The notes under the pieces were generated by a model that ran no database searches, was not told the DNA's origin, and worked only from the letters and a program-made list of their open reading frames with translations. Shown here in pieces: positions 56,531-64,000 of a stretch of DNA of 64,000 nucleotides (positions are counted from its first letter, which is position 1; every line of letters begins with the position of its first letter). The stretch spans positions 19,517,622-19,581,621 of the forward strand of contig NC_089782.1 in the NCBI RefSeq assembly GCF_040412425.1, in the 5' to 3' direction. Both the position numbers and the translations under genes were made by a program. The DNA is from Macrobrachium rosenbergii (lineage: Eukaryota; Arthropoda; Malacostraca; Decapoda; Palaemonidae).

Positions 56531-56800
56531 GTTCCTCTTTGGGCGAGTGGGTTCCATTCTCAGCTGGCACTCTGCTGGCCGCGAGTTCGAATCTCCGACC
56601 GGCCAATGAAGAATAAGAGGAATTTATTTCGGATGATAGACTTCATTTCTCGCTACAATGTGGTTTGGATTCCACAATAAACTGTAGGTCCCGTTGCTAG
56701 GTAACCAATTGTTCTTAGCCACGTAAAATAAATCTAATCCTTCGGGCCAACCCTAGGAGAGCTTTAACAGCTCAGTGGTCTGGTTAAACTAAGATATACT
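56531..56800 (+). mobile_element. tRNA-derived SINE, copy A
   Basis: The head GTTCCTCTTTGGGCGAGTGG ... GCGAGTTCGAATCTCCGACC carries A-box-like and B-box (GTTCGAATCTC) promoter elements. The body includes CCACAATAAACTGTAGGTC, GTTGCTAGGTAACC and ATCCTTCGGGCC. The tail is CAGCTCAGTGGTCTGGTTAA. It shares the whole layout with the copy at 57818. Confidence 0.8.
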
Positions 56801-57242
56801 TTTTTTTTTTCAGTCAGAGAAAAGGGATCAGGGCAGGGAGTGTGTGAGATGTGTGGAGAGGTGACAGTGAAAGCTCGAAGAGACTTGTGAACTTATATAA
56901 AATTTCCGAATGCCCATAGCAAGTGAAATTCTAAGTCCAAGAATTTTACAATGTGCCTTTTAAGATAAAGACTCGGTCACTGCTACCCATTAAAAGGTGA
57001 AAAAGTTATACAGTTTAAAGACTAAATAAATGTATTCAAGGGGAAACATAATTTTCATTTTACCAAAATATATAGAGGGAAAACTTGTGAACATTTGGAA
57101 GATAGCCGACATCTGAGCACGATAAGTGTTCCAACATAGTTAATTATCGAGCAACTTGTTCCTACGGAAGTGAAGGCACGCAGAACAACAGACAGTTTAT
57201 AAGGAGTGAATACCTTCCCCACTACAGAAATATGCATATACT

Positions 57243-57276
<34 letters not shown>

Positions 57277-57309
57277 GTGTGTGTGTGAGTGAGTGTGTGT
57301 GTGTGTGCG
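57243..57309. repeat. (CA)n(TA)n(TG)n near-palindromic microsatellite
   Basis: A CA tract, four TA units, then a TG tract, giving a long inverted repeat. Confidence 0.95.
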
Positions 57310-57749
57310 TCTGTGTAAAAGAAAGAAAAAGAGAACAGAAAAGCTTTATATTTCGAGTAGTATCCCCACCACTTTTCGAACAACTATGGTTTTGGTAGCA
57401 ATACATAGAGCTATGTATACTATACGAGTAGTTCTAAATGATGGACAATCAAGATTGTTAGTTCGAATGTAGGTGAGCACTGTTAGAACGTCGTGAATCC
57501 TCTTGAGAGGGCAATTCCTCGCTTCGCCTCGATAACGAGAAGGAGAAAGTCGAATATCAAAGAAGTACACCATTTCTGCAGTGAGGAAATTGTGGGTTAA
57601 AAGGAATGCTCTTTAATGAAGGAGTCTAGCGAGATTAAGGAAGGACTCGAGTGCTCAGGCAAGGAATGCTGCTTCTCTTTTCTTGAGGGAATTGGGACTG
57701 CTTGCTGGACTCTGATACTGTGATGGCGATTTGCTTCTTCTTCCTTCCA

Positions 57750-57750
<1 letters not shown>

Positions 57751-57816
<66 letters not shown>
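57751..57816. repeat. (CT)n microsatellite
   Basis: About 32 CT units ending at the start of SINE copy B. Confidence 0.97.
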
Positions 57817-57817
<1 letters not shown>

Positions 57818-58095
57818 GTTCCTCGTTGGATGAGTCGGTAGAGTTGCCGGCTAGCACTCCTGCTAGGCCCGAGTTCGAGTCTCCGGCCAGCCAATGAAGA
57901 ATTAGGAGGAATTTATTTCTGGGTGATAGAAATTCATTTCTCAGTATAATGTGGTTCGATTCACAATAAGCTGTAGGTCCCGTTGCTAGGTAACCAATTG
58001 GTTCTTAGCCACGTAAAATAAGTCCAATCCTTCGGGCCAGCCCTAGGAGAGCTGTTAATCAGCTCGGTGGTCTGGTTAAACTAAAGTATACTTAA
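57818..58095 (+). mobile_element. tRNA-derived SINE, copy B
   Basis: The head GTTCCTCGTTGGATGAGTCG ... CCGAGTTCGAGTCTCCGG has a good B box (GTTCGAGTCTC). The body and tail match copy A nearly base for base. It directly follows a (CT)n array at 57751-57816. Confidence 0.82.
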
Positions 58096-58229
58096 CTCCT
58101 CTCTCTCTCTCTCCATTTTCATAAGAAGTGAAATTTTGAGCAAGACAAGCTTAGAGAAATTTTGTCAGCTATGTAAGAAACTCCCATAATTAACCTTAAT
58201 TAACCTTAATTAACCTTAAAAGTGCTCTT

Positions 58230-58745
58230 CGCGTACCCCACGCAATGGGCAAGCAAACATTAGATGCCAACCATGTTTCCAGAGGTTGTCCAGCTGAGTA
58301 TGTCATTAAACAAGTAAAAAATACGCCCAAGTTGCTTCGGCGCAATCGAGTTTTCTGTACAGCCGCTACAGCGTATAATCAAGGCCACCAAAAAATAGTT
58401 TTATCTTTCTGTGGTCTCGGTATAATGCTATATGAGCCGCGGCCCATGAAACTTTAACCACGGCTCGGTGGTGGCCTATCCTATATAGTTGCCAGATGCA
58501 CGATTGTGGCTAACTTTAACTTTAAATAAAATAAAAATTACTAAGGCTACTGGGCTGCAATTTGTTATGTTTGATGATTGGAGGGTGGATGATCAACACA
58601 CCAATTTGCAGCCCTCTAGCTTCAGTGGTTTTTAAGATCTCAGGGCAGACAGAAAAAGTGCGGACAGAAAAAAGTGCGGACAGAATAAAGTGCGGACGGA
58701 AAGACAAAGCCGGCACAATAGTTTTCTTTTACAGAAAACTAAAAC
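58230..58745 (+). repeat. Composite repeat with internal foldback and 3 short tandem units
   Basis: The 3' half contains a foldback. TAAGGCTACTGGGCTGCAAT (58542) pairs with TTGCAGCCCTCTAGCTTCAG (58604) around a 25-30 base loop. It is followed by three tandem copies of a roughly 17-base unit, AAAGTGCGGACAGAAAA (58655-58700), and then GCCGGCACAATAG. The 5' half (CAGCCGCTACAGCG, TATATGAGCCGCGG, CCACGGCTCGGTGGTGG) has several GC-rich inverted motifs. No protein is recognised. Confidence 0.6.
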
Positions 58746-58854
58746 TCATTTATTAGTAAATTTCAGAATGTCTCAATTTTATTGCAATATCATTTAGCCA
58801 CTGACAAATGAAAAGTTTTCATTTGAATGTCTGAAGGAGTAAGACGCATTGGTA

Positions 58855-59178
58855 GAATAGAATAGAATGGAATAGAATATAGAATTTAGGCCAAAGGACA
58901 AGTGCTGGGACCTGTGTGGTTATTCAGCACTGAAAGGGAAATTAAAAGTAAAAAGTCTTTAAAGGTGTAACAGGACGGGAACCTCGCAGTTGCACTATAA
59001 AACAATTGCCAGGAGAGGGTGGTAAGTAAGATGGAAGATAGATAATATGAACGGAGGTACAGTAAAAGAAATGAAAGGGGTTGCAGCTAGGGACCGAGGG
59101 GAGGCTGCAAAGAACCTTAAGCAGCGCTTAAAGTGAACCGCATGAGGTGCACTGACAGCACTAGACTCCTACGGGGGA
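58855..59178 (+). repeat. Dispersed repeat family R1, longest copy
   Basis: It begins with AGAATAGAATGGAATAG repeats, then TTTAGGCCAAAGGACAAG, TGCTGGGACC and TTCAGCACTGAAAGGG. It continues to GTGCACTGACAGCACTAG and CTCCTACGGGGG. It is the fullest of the four copies. Confidence 0.78.
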
Positions 59179-59966
59179 GTAAGACTCATAGCCTAAATTG
59201 TGACGCCAGTGAGACAAAACTGAGCAGTTAATCAACCCTTGCATGAAGACGATGCAGATGACAATTGCAGCATAAGAAGTGACCTTCGAGAGAATAAAAC
59301 CTCTGATGAAGTTCATAAAAAGCTGTATTCCAACATTCTGACATTTCAAAGTCATTCATTCATCGAAAAGACCATTGCAATAATCTTTTCAGCTCCACCA
59401 TATAGCTGTTTCTGTGTGTATACGGTATATTATCTTATCTTGTGACAGTTCATCTTTTCAGTGGCTTATTTCGTCTGCATTGTATTACACTTCCCTTGAC
59501 TAGTTTTTTTCACGTACTGAAATTCGCCTCTTTGGCAGCTAGCTTTTCAAGTTAATGGGATTTGTCCTACGTTTCATAAGAAGAATGCAGTCACACGCAT
59601 TTATTCCGTAATATAATCAGCGGTATCTAATCAAGGATAAAATTAATATTAGCTATCAAATCCCCAATACTGAGCTTCGAGTGTTATCAGTTCAAAGTAA
59701 ACAAGAAAATAGTGTGTTTTTTCTTGATGCCCTAATACTACGGTGGGTTTAATCCGCTTTATTACCAGTAGATTCATTTCATAAAGTCTGTTGTGGATTA
59801 AGGATACCATTACAAGAACTGTGCCATACTTGATCTGGCTACAATGAATATAGCTCCAGCAGTTTTACCACGGTCTTCATATGCCTTTCGTTTGCATGAG
59901 CTGGAATCCAATGTCTCTGAATATTTATATTTTCACATAATATAAGGATAATAAGAAAGTATTATG

Positions 59967-59968
59967 TA

Positions 59969-60032
<64 letters not shown>
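59967..60032. repeat. (TA)n microsatellite
   Basis: TA tract with short interruptions at its right end. Confidence 0.95.
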
Positions 60033-60033
<1 letters not shown>

Positions 60034-60175
60034 ATATTACTTCCACAGAGGACCTCAACAAAACGGAAGGTTCAAAATAGATTTTTTTTCCAAGGTTTCA
60101 GAGGTGCGTTTACTGCCATCTTCCGTATTATTGACGTCCTGTGTGGAAGTGATAATATATACACAAGTGAATTTG

Positions 60176-60176
<1 letters not shown>

Positions 60177-60246
<70 letters not shown>
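60177..60246. repeat. (TA)n microsatellite
   Basis: About 35 uninterrupted TA units. Confidence 0.97.
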
Positions 60247-60250
<4 letters not shown>

Positions 60251-60540
60251 CACCTGCATGTACAATACATACTGTGGTCTACCACAAGCAAACAGGATAT
60301 TTCAGAAGCATTACCTCCATCCTACAAGACTTTTTTTTTTTCCGAAGCCCACATCTCTATCAGCAACGATAAAGGGTAATATTTGTGGTTGTATGGATCC
60401 ACTGTGAGTTGGTGGCATAAGGATTCAAGGGTGAATTGATTTTATTGAATGATTGGTAAGGAACCATTAAACGAAGTAAGGTCCCTTTCTGCTGTAATGC
60501 TTGTGCTATGCTCTGGGACCAGTTCAGAATAAAAACAAAA

Positions 60541-60541
60541 A

Positions 60542-60613
<72 letters not shown>
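60541..60613. repeat. (ATT)n microsatellite
   Basis: About 24 ATT units. Confidence 0.97.
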
Positions 60614-60614
<1 letters not shown>

Positions 60615-61566
60615 CAGATGGTGTGAGCCTTCCGTTTACAGCAAGTCTTTTGGAGTGAGGCTGCTAGGCCTAGGACCTTCTCGACTATGCCTGAGGCTTA
60701 CCATGGTCTCTTTAAGATCAGTTACATAATCCATCGCTTATTCCAACAGTGGCGCCAAGTTCAGTGAACCTGGCCTAAATTGCAACTCTCTTCAAAGAAG
60801 ATTTTCCTGTCTTTTATTATAAAATAATCTTGATTTTGTCATAAAAATTTTGGTCAATTTAATGGTTTTTGTCGTTACTTCAAGTTTAAAGTCTAAAGTC
60901 AGAAATATCGACCAGAAACCTTAACAATGACAGGTGGATGGTTTGGAAAAACTTATGCTCTTAACAAATCCAAATTTAATGGAAACAAGAAAAATGGAGA
61001 GGAAAATACGAGAGTGGTATGAGTCAGACAAAACAGAAGCAGGGAGAAAGTTCCGAAGACTTGCAGTAAGTTCAGTGACCCACACAACCCTGGAACCTAG
61101 GTCTAGACTCTAGAACATCTATGAGAATAGACGCTGGGCGGGTGGGGTTGGTGGTGGGTGGCTCTCGTTCTTCCAGGTCTGCTGATCAGACCTGCTTACG
61201 ACCATTACTTTTTTCAGAGAATTCTGATTCGTCTATCTACCACGTTGTTGATTGAGTGGCTGTTATTTTTTTGATTTCACGACTGTCAGAGTCATTTACG
61301 CCGTCTACGAACAATGAAGTTGCACCATAAATGGTCGTCCCATAATTCACTTGTACTTAGAAATTTAAACTCTCTACCATGACAGTCGCCGACGAAGTTA
61401 TTCAGTATTCCTTTCAAAAGACGTTTCATTAGCTGATAGTCGCCAGGGATCGATACCATAAAAGATATAAATTGCAGGAAGGTAATTTATGACTAATAGA
61501 TTTGCATGTAATATTTTTATAGTTCATGGAATGTGAGGCTGTCTGAGATCTTAAGTTACAAATTTT

Positions 61567-61594
61567 ATATATACATACACATATATATATATAT

Positions 61595-61672
<78 letters not shown>
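61567..61672. repeat. (TA)n microsatellite
   Basis: TA tract of about 100 bp with two interruptions near its left end. Confidence 0.96.
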
Positions 61673-61675
<3 letters not shown>

Positions 61676-61721
61676 GTGTGTGTATATATATGTGTGTGTG
61701 TGTGTATAAAAGTAGCAGTAG

Positions 61722-61724
61722 TTG

Positions 61725-61808
<84 letters not shown>
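61722..61808. repeat. (TCTG)n(CT)n compound microsatellite
   Basis: About seven TCTG units followed by about 28 CT units. Confidence 0.96.
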
Positions 61809-61811
<3 letters not shown>

Positions 61812-62668
61812 TAATAAATATACGATGAAAATTGTCTTGTCATTAGCCGTGATATCATTACTCGCCAGTAATTGACCATTACTCTAATTAAATTGCCATA
61901 ATGGGAATTTTTTTCCTTTTATTATCGATGTGTATAGTTTTTTACTTAAAAAGCTCACACATGGTACGCTATAATGTGCTATCATTTAATCCACCGTCAG
62001 AGATTTAAGAGTTGGGGATCCGTCCCGCCATAAGCCATTCCCCTCATATATGGCTTCCTTACCGATAAAATGTCCCGGACAACAACAGCGGCATGGCCAT
62101 CATTGATTTCTTCTTCTTGTTAGACTCCTGCAGGATCTTCAATCACCTCTCTTCGGTAGCTGTGTTGTTTACGAAGTTCATATATTTTTTCCATCTTGCT
62201 GCTCTGATAGATGACTAGTTAAATCAGCTTTTAAAGTTATGACTTTCAAAGACCCATATCTGCGAGGTGCAAAGCAAAGCGGATTTATGAACAAAAGGAA
62301 AGAAAGAAAAGCGTCACAGTGAAGTATCTTTAGTCCCACTGCAGTGCTAAGTTCAGAGAAGGCATGTACGAGGCCCAGAAACCTCTCTTCCACCTAACTG
62401 GCGACTTGGTGATAAGGAATTAAACTCGAATGAAACTAGAATTTCTGACGAATATAGTGCAGATCATCAATACCTGTCCCTGAAGATTAGGTAATGGTCA
62501 TTCCAAAAAGCCATACGAAAAAAGGTCAGCGCAAACTAATAAGAGAAAAAATGGATATAACTGGCAACGAATTGATTAGTAAGCTGCCGCCTCTCTTTGC
62601 CAGTCAGTGTGCGTGTGTGTGACCACTATGGAAAGATAGGTCTAGTGAACGAGTAAGTTTGCCGGAGG

Positions 62669-62717
62669 ATGGGTAACATTCACATAGCCGGTCCGAATGA
62701 AGCTCTGGTTGTTTCTG
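62669..62717 (+). CDS. FLOT2: Flotillin-2, first coding exon only (gene continues beyond the window)
   Basis: The exon encodes MGNIHIAGPNEALVVS plus the first base of a Gly codon, then the donor GTGAGT at 62718. This is the conserved N-terminus of flotillin-2/reggie-1 (MGN...GPNEALVVSGG in animals), and the phase-1 split falls at the Gly-Gly. Flotillin-2 is a membrane-scaffold protein of the SPFH family on the inner face of lipid rafts and endosomes. Gly2 after the start Met is the known myristoylation site. The ATG has A at -3 and G at +4. At least 1.28 kb of intron follows in the window. The identification rests on 16 residues, but they are highly characteristic. Confidence 0.82.
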
Positions 62718-62984
62718 GTGAGTTAAATATTCTTTAAGGTTAGATGATGATATTATTTATATTTCAAATATACTTCAATTTTAATTTCAAGTCGTTCACG
62801 TGATGTGCATGTAATAAGGGCGTAATTTGCTCTGTCGGTTTTACATTGTACTTTCGTGACTGATAATCTTACGCTAGTCAGTTTACTTACATTTTGTGAA
62901 GCAAGTATTTCACTTTACAGTATTAAGTGTACTTATGTATCATATGGCCTTGAGGAAAATGAAACAACAGATAGATGCGATATA

Positions 62985-62986
62985 TA

Positions 62987-63080
<94 letters not shown>
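62985..63080. repeat. (TA)n(TG)n microsatellite in flotillin-2 intron 1
   Basis: About 65 bp TA then 30 bp TG, some 270 bp after the exon 1 donor. Confidence 0.97.
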
Positions 63081-63081
<1 letters not shown>

Positions 63082-63754
63082 TGTGTAAAGTTAAAATGAC
63101 CCATAAAAACTGTTTACGTTGATAGAACCATATATTTCCAATAACATACTTTTGTTGTCCTGATTACCGGTGAATGTGGAAAGTTGGTGCATGACAAAGG
63201 TATTTATATGGCATATACAGATGTGTCAATACGAAGCTGGTGATATGTAGAAGCTGGTTAACCTGGGATGGAAAGGGGTCAGTCCCTTGTGTTTGTTATT
63301 CGTTAGCTCCCACCTTCGTCGAGTCTGGTGGGCGTATCCATTGGAGGAACACTTGCTTGAGAATAGGTCTTAAGATTAACTCGTCGGTGAATAGTTGTGG
63401 ATTGTCATGTTATGTATTACTCGTCTGTCTATACTTTGATGATTCGATATTTACTCGAGAGACTCTTTAATCGGACTTTAGCACTGGGACACCATTTCGT
63501 TACAAATAAATGAACGGGGAAATGCACAGATAAATCGCTTTCCCGTTCAAATGACAATTAGTCCTATCTTTTATTTTTTTAATGGGCCCGAGAAATATTT
63601 ACTTCTTTTCATTTCATTTTCTATTTTTCACGTAATTATTCTGTGAATATTCGCTCGTTTTGAATAGTAACAACAATAATAGACGTACATATTTTTTCAA
63701 TTAATATTTATATATTTTAGGGAAATAAACCTACGATAAATATAACATACCATC

Positions 63755-64000
63755 AAGCGACCCTGTAGGAGGTTAGCGCCGTCAGTGCACCTCATGTGGT
63801 GCACTTTAAGTATTACTTAAGGATCTTTGCAGCCTTCCCTCGGCTCCAAGCTGCAAACATTTTCATTCCTCTTACTGTACCTCCATTCATATTCACATTA
63901 TTCCATCTTCCTTTCTACCCTCTCCTAACAATTTTTTCATATTGCAACTGCAAGGTTTTCTTCCTGTTACACCTTTCAAACTATTTTTACTGTCAAGTTC
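63755..64000 (-). repeat. Dispersed repeat family R1, inverted copy cut by the window end
   Basis: The + strand reads CCTGTAGGAGGTTAGCGCC, GTCAGTGCACCTCATG, CTTTGCAGCC and GTTACACCTTTCAAA. This is the reverse complement of the other copies. It lies in the first intron of flotillin-2. Confidence 0.75.

Larger units (their letters stand above)
59179..62668. other. Intergenic sequence upstream of flotillin-2, microsatellite-rich
   Basis: Five long microsatellites lie in 3.5 kb and no conserved frame was seen. The last 100 bp before the flotillin-2 ATG (GCCGCCTCTC..., GGTCTAGTGAACGAG) should include its 5' UTR and promoter. No TATA box is evident. Confidence 0.4.

Noticed and set aside
56531..56604. 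True tRNA gene at the SINE head
   Set aside because: The head does not fold into a full cloverleaf by eye and is joined to a SINE body shared with another copy.

Overview
The window reads as nuclear DNA of an arthropod, most likely a decapod crustacean. Genes are split by GT-AG introns, the background is AT-rich, and there are more than a dozen long microsatellites. Dispersed repeats of kinds I associate with crab, prawn and crayfish genomes are common. The organism call is inference from repeats and protein similarity; no species is claimed.

Three host genes are supported. ORC2 (origin recognition complex subunit 2) lies on the + strand at 9759-28314. It has 11 coding exons that join in frame to 611 codons plus a stop. 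PP4C (serine/threonine protein phosphatase 4 catalytic subunit) lies on the - strand at 48684-31168. Its six coding exons give 307 residues, the same length as the human protein. The first coding exon of flotillin-2 (62669-62717, +) opens a gene that continues past the window. ORC2 and PP4C converge, with 2.85 kb between their stop codons and a back-to-back pair of poly(A) signals near 28884-28898. ORC2 has a textbook E2F-type site about 100 bp before its ATG.

Layout: 1-3140 is AT-rich sequence leading into a CpG-rich, CCAAT-box promoter-like block whose gene is not visible. 3140-9420 is a graveyard of broken non-LTR retrotransposons (LINEs) plus one hAT-type MITE. 9640-28900 is ORC2, with transposon relics in introns 1, 4, 6, 9 and 10. 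28900-31167 is probable 3' UTR of one or both convergent genes. 31168-54960 is PP4C with its introns. 55000-62600 is mostly microsatellites and SINE-like or composite repeats. 62570-64000 is the flotillin-2 start and part of its first intron.

The most striking element is a 6.1-kb DIRS-type tyrosine-recombinase retrotransposon at 41290-47430 (- strand) inside PP4C intron 2. Inverted terminal repeats, an 89-bp internal complementary region, gag-like, reverse transcriptase/RNase H and tyrosine recombinase regions are all readable. The reading frames are broken, and a SINE fragment sits inside the RNase H region. Two shorter elements with a different inverted-terminal-repeat sequence lie in ORC2 introns 4 and 6. 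They look like a second, non-autonomous or truncated family of the same design. All host exon boundaries were read by eye from splice sites and protein similarity; no alignment or transcript data were available.
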